A stretch of 30,151 bases of DNA, taken from positions 1 to 30,151 of IMG/VR virus record IMGVR_UViG_3300025030_000336; one strand, given 5' to 3'. The notes beneath the pieces are model-generated. The model was not told the origin of the DNA and made no database searches. It worked only from the letters and a program-made list of their open reading frames with translations. Every line of letters begins with the position of its first letter. Positions within the stretch are counted from its first letter, which is position 1. This stretch comes from a virus. The position numbers and the translations under genes were made by a program. This document shows, in pieces, positions 7,071 through 14,229 of the stretch.

Positions 7071-8228
7071 ATGCCGTGGGAAATCAAGGAAGAAGACGGG
7101 CAACACTGCGTACACCGCGAGGATACGGGCGCAAAGGTCAAGTGCCACGCCACCCGCGCCGAAGCGGAAGCGCACATGAAAGCGCTGTACGCAAATGAAC
7201 CAATGCACAACGGGGCATCGCAAATGACGAGCGACGATACGCTTCACGGAGAACACCTGTACCTGCTGGAAGACTACGTAGCCACCCGACCGGGCGAACC
7301 TTACCGCCTGTTCCAGTTCGGTCGCATCATCAAGAACGGCAAGGTCAGGGAGATCACCAAGGAAGTTGCAGCAGCCTTCAAACTGCCGCACTTCAAGCCG
7401 CCCGTCAAATTAGGCTCACATGACGAAACTACCCCGGCTGGCGGTCATATCATCGGACTGGAAGTAAGGGAAGACGGCCTGTACGCCGTGCCTGAGTTCA
7501 CCGACAAAGGAGCGCAGGCATTGGAAGAAGGCGCTTACCGCTACCACAGCCCGGAAGTCATCTGGAGCGACGGCGGCCTGGAAGACCCGGTAACGGGCGA
7601 GATGATCCAAGGCCCGCTGATCGTTGGAGACGCGCTGCTGCACACCCCACACCTTGGGGAAGCGGCCGCGCTGTACTCTATAGAACCAATCAAGAAGGAG
7701 CAAACAATGGATAACGTGCAAATTCCTGTGACCCTTTGGGAGAAGTTTCTCGCCGCGCTGCACATCGGCGGACCTGAGCCGGTCGAACCTGCGCCAGCCC
7801 CCGTTCAACCACGTGCAGACGAACCGGCGATCCCGGAAGAGTTCAAGGCCCGGCTTGCCGAAGCGGAAGCTTACAAAGCCGAAATCGAAGCCATGAAAGC
7901 GGAGCAGGCGAAGAAGGCACGCCTGGAGGCTTTCGGGGCTGAGCTGCAATCCACCAAATACTCCGGTAATACCGAAGCTGCAGAACTGCTGGCCGGGATG
8001 ACCGAAGAGCAGTCCGGCAAGGTGCTGGAGTACATCAAGGCGCTTTCTGCACAGATCGACGAGAGCAAGCTGACCGGCGAAGTCGGATCGGCTGCCCCCG
8101 GCGAAGTCGTGGAAGGCGAAGAAGCCATCAACGCCGCGGTGAAGGCTGAAATGGAAGCGTCGAAGGTCGGGTACGTCCAGGCTTTTGAGTCCATCCGCGC
8201 CCGCAACCCCGAGCTGTTCAAGATATAA
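7071..8228 (+). CDS. Mu I-like prohead protease with scaffold domain
   Basis: 385 residues in three parts. Residues 1-45 (MPWEIKEEDGQHCVHRE to HMKALYANE) form a small module often fused to phage proteases. About 50-205 is the Mu I-like serine protease region, with KLGSHDE, GGHIIGLEVREDGLYA, GAYRYHSPEVIW and a final LHTPHLGEAAAL. From about 240 on is an Ala/Glu/Lys-rich coiled-coil typical of scaffolds. The enzyme cleaves scaffold and itself during capsid maturation. An internal ATG at 7707 with its own AAGGAG would release the scaffold alone. Gene order protease, decoration, capsid follows. Confidence 0.88.
   Translation: MPWEIKEEDGQHCVHREDTGAKVKCHATRAEAEAHMKALYANEPMHNGASQMTSDDTLHGEHLYLLEDYVATRPGEPYRLFQFGRIIKNGKVREITKEVAAAFKLPHFKPPVKLGSHDETTPAGGHIIGLEVREDGLYAVPEFTDKGAQALEEGAYRYHSPEVIWSDGGLEDPVTGEMIQGPLIVGDALLHTPHLGEAAALYSIEPIKKEQTMDNVQIPVTLWEKFLAALHIGGPEPVEPAPAPVQPRADEPAIPEEFKARLAEAEAYKAEIEAMKAEQAKKARLEAFGAELQSTKYSGNTEAAELLAGMTEEQSGKVLEYIKALSAQIDESKLTGEVGSAAPGEVVEGEEAINAAVKAEMEASKVGYVQAFESIRARNPELFKI
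7707..8228 (+). CDS. Nested scaffold protein from an internal start
   Basis: ATG 7707 lies in frame inside the protease gene, six bases after a perfect AAGGAG (7695-7700). The 173-residue product begins MDNVQIPVTLWEKFLAAL, then a Pro-rich linker and a long coiled-coil (KARLAEAEAYKAEIEAMKAE). This copies the arrangement of Mu I/Z and lambda C/Nu3, where the scaffold is made separately in excess of the protease. The position of the internal start exactly at the protease-scaffold boundary is strong evidence of use. Confidence 0.7.
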   Translation: MDNVQIPVTLWEKFLAALHIGGPEPVEPAPAPVQPRADEPAIPEEFKARLAEAEAYKAEIEAMKAEQAKKARLEAFGAELQSTKYSGNTEAAELLAGMTEEQSGKVLEYIKALSAQIDESKLTGEVGSAAPGEVVEGEEAINAAVKAEMEASKVGYVQAFESIRARNPELFKI

Positions 8229-8240
8229 GGAGAAATTGAA

Positions 8241-8624
8241 ATGGCAGGCTCAACAGAAGGATTCACCATCCCCGGCCTGACGGCTGCCGGTACGCTGGCA
8301 ACAGCGCAGTACAAGTTCGTCAAGACCGCCTCGACCGCCAACCAGGTCATCGTCGGGACGTCCGCCACCAGCAAGGTGCTGGGCGTTCTCCAGAACGACC
8401 CGGCTGATGGCGAAGAGGCGTCGGTGCAGTTCGCGGGCGTTGCGCGGGTGCTTTCCGAAGCGTCCGTGACCTACGGCTCGTTCGTCACCTGCTCGACCAC
8501 GGGCAGGGCAAAGTCCACCACAACGGTCGATAACCTGGTGCTCGGTAAGGCTCTGGAAGCCGGCAATGCTGGCGACATTATCAAAGTCCTGATCGGGTTC
8601 CAATTCTTGTACGCAACCACGTAA
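8241..8624 (+). CDS. DUF2190-like capsid decoration protein
   Basis: 127 residues, beginning MAGSTEGFTIPGLTAAGTLA. It has the DUF2190 pattern: an early FVKTASTANQVIVGTSA, then LGVLQNDPADGEEASVQFAG, VTYGSFVTCSTTGRA and a GKALEAGNAGDIIKVLIG end. Members are small beta-rich proteins encoded beside the capsid gene that trimerise on the capsid surface and stabilise it. AAGGAG lies nine bases before the ATG. It stands between the protease-scaffold gene and the major capsid gene, as usual. Confidence 0.75.
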   Translation: MAGSTEGFTIPGLTAAGTLATAQYKFVKTASTANQVIVGTSATSKVLGVLQNDPADGEEASVQFAGVARVLSEASVTYGSFVTCSTTGRAKSTTTVDNLVLGKALEAGNAGDIIKVLIGFQFLYATT

Positions 8625-8636
8625 CGAGGTGATGAC

Positions 8637-9581
8637 ATGACACTCCCAACCAAAAACGATGTGCAGGCGGTTAGTCCTGTTCTCACCAACATGCTTCTGG
8701 CGTACAAGAACGCGGACAGCCGCTTCGTGGCCGGGAAAGTATTCCCGTCCATCCCTGTCGAGAAAGACAGCGGGACCTACTACCTACTGACCAAGAAATA
8801 CTGGTTCCTTGACCTGCTGGAACGGCGCGCTCCCGGCGACGAGTTCGGGCGCGTGGGCTACGGGGTCGAGACAGCTACCTATGCCGCCGCTACCTGGGGC
8901 ATCGAGCACAAGATCGCCGACGAGATCCGGGCCAATAACCAGGTTCCGATGGCGCTCGAACAGGTCGGGCTTCAGTTCCTTTCCAACATGTCCCTGATCC
9001 GCAAGGAACGGGCATTCGCGGCAGACTTCATGGCTGCATCGGTCTGGACTACCCAGGACAACGACGCCACGACCGACTGGGACGATTATTCCGCGGGCGA
9101 TCCGCTGGCGGATCTTCGTACCGGCAAGCGCGGCATCTCCCAACTGACCGGGATGACGCCGAATACGCTCGTCGTGGGCGAGATCGTGGACGACGCCCTG
9201 GTGATCCATCCCGACATCATCGACCGGATCAAGTACACCCGTGCAGCCACGACCGGGGCAATGGAAGGCGCCCTGGCCGAAGTGCTGGGCACGAACTACC
9301 TGGTAGCAACGGCCATCTACAACAGCGCCGATGAAGGCCAGTCCGGTACCTATGCAGCCATCATCGACGACGACGCCCTGCTGCTGCACGTTGCACCGGG
9401 CGCGGACATGATGACCGCAAGCGCTGGCAAGACGTTTGTGTGGAATGGCGGCGGCGGAGACGGGCAGATCGTATCCTACCGCGACCAGTCGCACAAGTCC
9501 GATATTCTCCAATTGTCCGAGGCGTGGGACCAGAAAGTGACCGCTGCGGATTTAGGAGCGATCTGGCTTGGGGTAGTCTAA
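8637..9581 (+). CDS. Major capsid protein (HK97-fold)
   Basis: 314 residues directly after the decoration gene, the standard capsid position. It opens with MTLPTKNDVQAVSPVLTNML, has a KVFPSIPVEKDSGTYY segment (N-arm and first strands) and an IEHKIADEIRANNQ helix. A long spine-helix part, LEQVGLQFLSNMSLIRKERAFA, follows, and then TPNTLVVGEIVDDALVIHPDIIDRI, the A-domain region of this capsid group. Size and pattern fit HK97-fold capsids of Mu E-like or related type. A purine-rich ribosome site (GAGGTGATG) precedes the ATG. It builds the icosahedral shell together with scaffold and protease. Confidence 0.88.
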   Translation: MTLPTKNDVQAVSPVLTNMLLAYKNADSRFVAGKVFPSIPVEKDSGTYYLLTKKYWFLDLLERRAPGDEFGRVGYGVETATYAAATWGIEHKIADEIRANNQVPMALEQVGLQFLSNMSLIRKERAFAADFMAASVWTTQDNDATTDWDDYSAGDPLADLRTGKRGISQLTGMTPNTLVVGEIVDDALVIHPDIIDRIKYTRAATTGAMEGALAEVLGTNYLVATAIYNSADEGQSGTYAAIIDDDALLLHVAPGADMMTASAGKTFVWNGGGGDGQIVSYRDQSHKSDILQLSEAWDQKVTAADLGAIWLGVV

Positions 9582-9593
9582 GGAGGCTGAGTC

Positions 9594-10040
9594 ATGGCTA
9601 GACCACAGAACAGCTTCAAGGGACTGTTTGCCAAGAGCCGGGTTGACGTTGGATCGCAGCAAGTTACCTACAACTCGACCGCGCTGATCCTGTCGGGCGG
9701 CGTTCGCATCTCCGACAAAGCGGGCGGGCAGCTCACGGCTAACTCGACGGCTGTTATCCTGCCTGGTGGGGTGAAGATTTCCAACAAATCCACCGGGCAA
9801 TTGACAGCCAACTCGACCGGAGTCGTGTTCCCGGCGAAATTGCGCCTGGGAGCAACGAAGTACGTCGGGGCGAACTCGACCGGCTACACCTTCACCGCCG
9901 GGGCCGCTGTACCGTCTACACGGACAGCCGGCTACAACTGGACTTTCATCACGAACAGCACGGGCGTTTCCGGTATTGCCCTGCGCACGACCGGGACCAC
10001 CTGGAAGTTCGTCAACGTGACGACCGTCCTGCCTACGTAA
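9594..10040 (+). CDS. Repeat-containing virion-type protein, N-x-S/T-rich
   Basis: 148 residues with a very strong AAGGAGG ribosome site, so probably abundant. Five NST motifs (Asn 27, 50, 73, 94, 121) start successive repeats. The first two are near copies of 23 residues (NSTA-IL-GGV-IS-K--GQLTA). NKS (64), NWT (115) and NVT (141) bring the N-x-S/T total to eight. The predicted structure is all beta. The place straight after the capsid gene suggests a second decoration or head-fibre protein. I do not recognise the family. A glycosylation gene island starts about 400 bases downstream, which makes these sequons notable. Confidence 0.7.
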   Translation: MARPQNSFKGLFAKSRVDVGSQQVTYNSTALILSGGVRISDKAGGQLTANSTAVILPGGVKISNKSTGQLTANSTGVVFPAKLRLGATKYVGANSTGYTFTAGAAVPSTRTAGYNWTFITNSTGVSGIALRTTGTTWKFVNVTTVLPT

Positions 10041-10046
10041 ATAATA

Positions 10047-10156
10047 GCGCCTGGATAGGCTCCGGGGCCGAAAAGGGCCGCTCCCGCCCCTGCCAGGCGC
10101 ACTTCGGGAGCGGAATTGCCAAAGGCAATTCTTGAGCATTCGGCTTTGCCGAATGC
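10047..10156 (+). repeat. Cluster of inverted repeats after the capsid genes
   Basis: This gene-free stretch holds four perfect inverted repeats: GCGCCTGG (10047-10054) with CCAGGCGC (10093-10100); CCGCTCCCG (10078-10086) with CGGGAGCGG (10105-10113); GAATTGCC-AAA-GGCAATTC (10113-10131); and GCATTCGGC-TTT-GCCGAATGC (10136-10156). The 3' arm of the first lies in the loop of the second, so they form a pseudoknot or compete. No U-tract follows, so this may be an RNA stabiliser, processing site or Rho-type attenuator that sets capsid mRNA above downstream mRNA. Confidence 0.6.
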
Positions 10157-10177
10157 CAGTGTACTACGGGAGGGTAC

Positions 10178-10456
10178 ATGACTGCCAAATTCAATACTCA
10201 TGCGCTTCTGTGCCAGGGCTATTCGGTCAGCGTGCACCATGACGAATTGATTTCTATCAATGTCGATTTCGTCATGCAAGTTCCGGGTAGAGCTGATTCA
10301 GAGACCCTTATGGAAGCATTACACAATATTGGCATCTTCCTGAATAGCGGAAAAGTCAATCTTGTGAAGGCAACCGATAAGATGCGCTGTTTTCATTGCG
10401 GCGTTCTGGCAGGTGACGATGATCGAACCTGTACCCAATGCGGGGCACCGCTATGA
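10178..10456 (+). CDS. Hypothetical protein with C-terminal zinc ribbon
   Basis: 92 residues. Residues 1-68 are unrecognised, with alternating strands (GYSVSVHHDELISINVDFVM) and a helix (ETLMEALHNIGIFLN). The end is a clear zinc ribbon, CFHCGVLAGDDDRTCTQCG. GGGAGGGT lies just upstream of ATG 10178. Its stop overlaps the first glycosyltransferase start (ATGA), so it heads the glycan island. Its role there is unknown. Confidence 0.6.
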   Translation: MTAKFNTHALLCQGYSVSVHHDELISINVDFVMQVPGRADSETLMEALHNIGIFLNSGKVNLVKATDKMRCFHCGVLAGDDDRTCTQCGAPL

Positions 10457-11346
10457 AGCAGAAAGAGTACACCGGCACGGTTTACGTCGGCGTGGTGGGC
10501 GGTGATACGGAGAGCGGGGAGTGCCGGGACAGCATCGAGAAAATCTACCTGCGCCCCGGCGATGAAGGACCGATCTTCTACCGCGCCACCAAGGGCTATG
10601 AAGCCCGCCAACTGCACCTTAACAACTGGATAGAGAAGATCGTACACCCTTTTATGTTGTTGCTCGATCACGACATGGTGTTCCCGGTGGACGTGTTGGA
10701 GCGGCTGAGGGCGCATAAGCTGCCGTTTGTGTCAGGGTATTACCTGCGGCGGCGCTATGCGCCCCTGGCTCCGGTCTGGTTCAAACTGCCGCCGAAGCAC
10801 GCCTGGCCGATGGAGCCTTGGCTGGATGAACCGGAACGGGGCAAGTTGCACCCGCTGGGAGCGTCGGGCTGGGGCTGTATGCTCCTTCACCGGGATGTGG
10901 TCATGACGACAAAGCCCTTACTGAAAGGCGAGCAGGAAATACTCGAAGACGACCTGGACGTGTGGCCCTACGACTTGCCCGCAGTGCTGGAAGCCATGCG
11001 CGGCCTGCGCTGGCTGGCGGATACCGAAGCAGAAAGCCCCGCCACCTTGCAAAAGGCCGTCACCCCGTTCGTGGAAATACTGGAGCGGGAGATCCGGCCC
11101 CTGCGTGGGCGCAAAGACATCGTAGGCAGTGACATCCGTTACCCGTTCTACGCCAGGGAAGCGGGCTACGTCCTGATGGGCGACCCAGATTGTCGTTGCA
11201 AGCACATGCTGGACTATCCCCTATCACCTGACGATTTCAGCGATATGCCCCCGGATGCTCGGGAAAACATCTACAAAGAAATGCACCAGAAGATTGGAAT
11301 ACTCAGGCGTGAGCAGCGGCAGGTAGTAGAAAGGCTGGGAGCATGA
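10453..11346 (+). CDS. Glycosyltransferase family 2-like (GT-A fold)
   Basis: 297 residues from ATG 10453, which overlaps the previous stop (ATGA). It has a DxD-type metal/nucleotide-sugar site in LLLDHDMVFP (D72-H-D74), preceded by a helix ARQLHLNNWI. The segment FVSGYYLRRRYAPLAPVWFK and the later GASGWGCMLLHRDVV are typical of phage and bacterial GT2-like proteins. A charged insertion (about residues 155-215) is followed by YPFYAREAGYVLMGDPDCRCKH, the usual acceptor-side end. It should transfer a sugar from a nucleotide donor in the cytoplasm. Donor and acceptor cannot be told from sequence. It is the first enzyme of the coupled glycan island. Confidence 0.75.
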   Translation: MKQKEYTGTVYVGVVGGDTESGECRDSIEKIYLRPGDEGPIFYRATKGYEARQLHLNNWIEKIVHPFMLLLDHDMVFPVDVLERLRAHKLPFVSGYYLRRRYAPLAPVWFKLPPKHAWPMEPWLDEPERGKLHPLGASGWGCMLLHRDVVMTTKPLLKGEQEILEDDLDVWPYDLPAVLEAMRGLRWLADTEAESPATLQKAVTPFVEILEREIRPLRGRKDIVGSDIRYPFYAREAGYVLMGDPDCRCKHMLDYPLSPDDFSDMPPDARENIYKEMHQKIGILRREQRQVVERLGA

Positions 11347-11573
11347 GCAACAAAGATTATGCAACCGTTGTTTTTTGGGCACTTGATTTTTTACGTGCGG
11401 CCCACGAACATGGAAAATTTCGGCGCTGGCTTATCAGGCTGTCTTTAGGAAGATACGCATTTCGGGAGATGATGGGGATGCACGAAACCCTGGCAAAGAT
11501 GGGATATGACCCTGATTTGGAATACGGCATCGAAGGCTGCGAGTACCACAAAGAGAAAGTTGAGTGGAAATGA
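11343..11573 (+). CDS. Small hypothetical protein in the glycan island
   Basis: 76 residues, starting MSNKDYATVVFWALDFLRAA. It appears mostly helical and basic in its middle (HGKFRRWLIRLSLGRYAFREM). No motif or family recognised. Both ends overlap neighbours as ATGA junctions (11343-11346 and 11570-11573), so it is translated as part of the island. It may be a partner of one of the flanking glycosyltransferases, but nothing in the sequence shows this. Confidence 0.55.
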   Translation: MSNKDYATVVFWALDFLRAAHEHGKFRRWLIRLSLGRYAFREMMGMHETLAKMGYDPDLEYGIEGCEYHKEKVEWK

Positions 11574-12430
11574 CAGTCCTTTTCATTACCGTAGGCGGTG
11601 AAAGTTGGGCATCGGCCCGCATCCGCGGTTACTGGCCTGCTCGCTACATGGATGCGCGGGTAGTCACGACCGAAGAAGGGAGCAAGAATGGGCTAGACCT
11701 GGAAGGTGTGGATGTGGTGATCTGGCAGAAAACCGCCTCCATCGAACTAATCCGGTCTACACCCAACATCCGCCACTTCTGGGACGTGTGCGATCCGGTC
11801 TGGTGGTGGGCGCCGGAAGCGAGCAAGGAGATCGCTCAGGCTGTCGCGGGCATAGTTGCATCCAATACCGCCTTGGCTAAAGAGTTTGGCGAGTGGTCTG
11901 GGCTGCCCTGTAACGTAATCCCCGACAGACTAGAACTATCCCACTTTTCCGCACTGCGAGAACACCACGACTCTGCCCCGACTCGCCTAATCTGGTTTGG
12001 ACTGTACGGGAACCGACCGGCTCTGTTTGGCGCCCTGGCGAACCTGGAACGGCTGGCAGCAAACGGCCGCGACATTGAATTGACCATCTGTGACGAGCGC
12101 CCGGAATTACCGCTCAACATCACCAAGTTTTTTCCGGTTTACCACGTCCGCTGGGAACTGGAGCAGGAAAACGCCATCATTGCTGCGCATGACATTGCAA
12201 TCCTGCCGCCCTACCCCGGTTCATGGGGGCGGGTGAAGAGCAATAACCGGATATTGACCGCATGGGCCTGCGGCCTGCCCGCAACGGACTGCGAGAGCTA
12301 CAAAGAACTTGAACAGATGATGGACTCCAACACCCGCGCCAGGCTTGGCCGGGACGGGCGCAAGTTGGTTGAACAGGATTACAACGTCGAGCGATCGGCG
12401 CGGGAGTGGGAAGAGTTGCTGAGTGTTTGA
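11570..12430 (+). CDS. GT-B glycosyltransferase (GT4-like)
   Basis: 286 residues from ATG 11570 (ATGA overlap); a GTG two codons earlier is less likely. The layout is that of a compact GT-B enzyme. The N-terminal half has VLFITVGGESWASARIRG and IVASNTALAKEFGEW ending in a CNVIPDRLE hinge. The C-terminal half has LIWFGLYGNRPALFGALANLERLA, then HDIAILPPYPGSWGRVKSNN and RILTAWACGLPATDCESYKEL, the nucleotide-sugar site with a Glu at the usual EX7E-like place. Such proteins use UDP- or GDP-sugars. It differs in fold from its neighbours at 10453 and 12914, so the island makes more than one linkage type. Confidence 0.75.
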   Translation: MTVLFITVGGESWASARIRGYWPARYMDARVVTTEEGSKNGLDLEGVDVVIWQKTASIELIRSTPNIRHFWDVCDPVWWWAPEASKEIAQAVAGIVASNTALAKEFGEWSGLPCNVIPDRLELSHFSALREHHDSAPTRLIWFGLYGNRPALFGALANLERLAANGRDIELTICDERPELPLNITKFFPVYHVRWELEQENAIIAAHDIAILPPYPGSWGRVKSNNRILTAWACGLPATDCESYKELEQMMDSNTRARLGRDGRKLVEQDYNVERSAREWEELLSV

Positions 12431-12917
12431 GTATTTGAAGCCCTTCACCCGCGTGATCGTCACCGGTCCGCAAAGGTCAGGAACGCGCATCTGTGCAAAG
12501 ATGATCTCCGCGGATACAGGCCTGCGCTATGTAGACGAACAGGATATCGCCGTCGACAGCCTGTATGCCCTTGCGCACATGCTCACGGAAGGCGACGTGG
12601 TTATTCAATGCCCTGCCCTGTCTTATTGGGCCTGGGCGGTCGGGACGGTTGACGATGTGGCCGTGGTGCTTATGCGACGCCCGGTGGTAGACATCATTGC
12701 CAGCCAGGAGCGCGTCGGATGGAAGTACGAATGGTTGGAGTTGATGCGCTACGGGGCGGCAAGCGGTCCGATTGCGGAAGTCAAGTACAGGTTTTGGGAT
12801 GAAACGAAGGACAGGATCAAGCACCCCTTCGAAGTGGAGTACGAGAGCTTGAAGGCTCACCCGCTATGGATCAAAGAGCGGGCAGGCTTTAGCTACGACC
12901 AGACGGAGGCCGTATGA
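12423..12917 (+). CDS. Sulfotransferase-like P-loop protein
   Basis: 164 residues from GTG 12423. It opens with VIVTGPQRSGTRICAKMI. The PxRSGT loop is the 5'-phosphosulfate binding loop of PAPS-dependent sulfotransferases rather than a classical Walker A (no GKT/S). A central VVLMRRPVVDIIASQ resembles the 3'-phosphate box (RxPxxxxxS). The protein is shorter than typical sulfotransferases (about 250-300 residues) and may be a minimal form, or another P-loop transferase or kinase. Its position between two glycosyltransferases suggests that it modifies the same glycan. It overlaps both neighbours. Confidence 0.6.
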   Translation: MFEYLKPFTRVIVTGPQRSGTRICAKMISADTGLRYVDEQDIAVDSLYALAHMLTEGDVVIQCPALSYWAWAVGTVDDVAVVLMRRPVVDIIASQERVGWKYEWLELMRYGAASGPIAEVKYRFWDETKDRIKHPFEVEYESLKAHPLWIKERAGFSYDQTEAV

Positions 12918-13651
12918 CCGTCAAATGGGTGTGCGGGTCGAATGAGCGTTACCTTCCCAAGATGGGCGCCTTCCTGCGCTCACTTGACGAACATTGCCCC
13001 TTTGAGCTGTGGTACGTGCCAGTTGGATTTGATACCGAACCGTTCAAGCGAGTGCAGGCTACCGCGCTCACTAAAGATCAGAACGCGGGCGCGCCGCCTG
13101 AAACTGAGTGTATCCAGCACGGTTCATTCCTGCAGGTGATACCGGGAAATGATGACGATATTCTGATCTACTCGGATGGCGACATGATCATGCAGCGCTC
13201 GCCCAGCACGGGAGAGATCGACTGGCTAGAGAACTTCCCCGATGGCATGGTTAGCGCAGGCTGGAACAGCGGGCCGGGCGAGACGTTGATGGACGAGGCG
13301 ACCCGCCTACATCCGAAAATCACTCCCTGGGATACGCTGAAGATATGGAGCACGCACATCTTGCACCTGAACTGCTTCAACGTTGGGGTACTGGTGGCAA
13401 GGCGCTCGACCTGGCAGCGGATTTACGACGCCTACATAGAACGCTGGGAGAAGATAAGCGCCACATTCGAGCACCAGGGCCGCCAGCAGTGGTTGATCTG
13501 CTACTGCTTCCACCTGCTGCAGCTCCAGATCCACGTCATGCCCTACACCTTCCACACCCACGGTCATTACCAGATACCGGACGGGGTTGAAGAGATCGGT
13601 GGCCTGATCTGCTACAAGGGCGAGCCGGTTTTGCTGAGACATCGAATATGA
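12914..13651 (+). CDS. Glycosyltransferase, GT8-like
   Basis: 245 residues from ATG 12914 (ATGA overlap). It starts VKWVCGSNERYLPKMGAFLRSL, a GT-A type entry, and has a metal-binding DxD in YSDGDMIM (D88-G-D90). HLNCFNVGVLVARRSTW and EHQGRQQWLI (the conserved Asn/Gly and Gln positions) follow, and the end is FHTHGHYQ with a catalytic-side His. This order matches GT8-like retaining transferases that use UDP-sugars. The enzyme should act in the cytoplasm on the same acceptor or glycan as its neighbours. Family assignment is by pattern and could be another GT-A family. Confidence 0.7.
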   Translation: MTVKWVCGSNERYLPKMGAFLRSLDEHCPFELWYVPVGFDTEPFKRVQATALTKDQNAGAPPETECIQHGSFLQVIPGNDDDILIYSDGDMIMQRSPSTGEIDWLENFPDGMVSAGWNSGPGETLMDEATRLHPKITPWDTLKIWSTHILHLNCFNVGVLVARRSTWQRIYDAYIERWEKISATFEHQGRQQWLICYCFHLLQLQIHVMPYTFHTHGHYQIPDGVEEIGGLICYKGEPVLLRHRI

Positions 13652-14229
13652 TTGACTTCTTTTTCGATCCCGCCGCGCCGGTCCAGCCCGACCAATACCA
13701 GACGGAGTTCAATTGCCTGCTGAAATATTACGAGCAGCTTGCCCCCCGACGGGTACTGGAGATCGGGGTCAGGGAGGGTGGCAGCCTGTACCAGTGGATC
13801 AAGCGCAAACCTGAACTCGTGGTAGCAGTAGATGACGGCGGGATGTTACGTTGGGGCAATGATGGCAAGATCGACCCCGGCAAGTGGCAGGAGTGGGCGG
13901 ATTACTACGGCGTGAAACTGGTAGCGGTGATGGGCGATAGCCACGATCCACGCATCCGTCTGAAGGTCGCTGAACATAAGCCATTTGATTTTATCTTCAT
14001 CGATGGCGACCACTTAGCGGGCGGGGTAGAGCAGGACTTGAGCGATTATCTGCCGATGGTTCGACTCGGCGGCATCGCCGTGCTACACGACATCCTTCCT
14101 GATTACAGTGATCCTGGCATTGGCGTCTGGCAAGCCTGGGAGCGGTTACGGGAGAGCGGCGCGCTTTTGCGGGAGTTGTACCAGCATGAGAACCAGGGCA
14201 ACCGCGGGATCGGGATGATTTATGTATGA
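13648..14229 (+). CDS. SAM-dependent methyltransferase (class I)
   Basis: 193 residues with a Methyltransf_24 / cephalosporin-hydroxylase-like Rossmann pattern. It has VLEIGVREGGSLYQWI (motif I, SAM-binding), LVVAVDDGG (acid loop), FDFIFIDGDHLAGGVEQDL (motif with metal-binding Asp and His) and LGGIAVLHDILP. Relatives in glycan clusters O-methylate sugars. It begins at the ATGA overlap with the GT8-like gene and ends overlapping the mutase by 8 bases, so it belongs to the same unit. Methylation of the phage glycan is the likely but unproven role. Confidence 0.75.
   Translation: MIDFFFDPAAPVQPDQYQTEFNCLLKYYEQLAPRRVLEIGVREGGSLYQWIKRKPELVVAVDDGGMLRWGNDGKIDPGKWQEWADYYGVKLVAVMGDSHDPRIRLKVAEHKPFDFIFIDGDHLAGGVEQDLSDYLPMVRLGGIAVLHDILPDYSDPGIGVWQAWERLRESGALLRELYQHENQGNRGIGMIYV

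Noticed and set aside
8784-9512. Minus-strand frame of 242 residues inside the capsid gene
   Set aside because: Fully within the major capsid gene on the other strand and without any recognisable domain.
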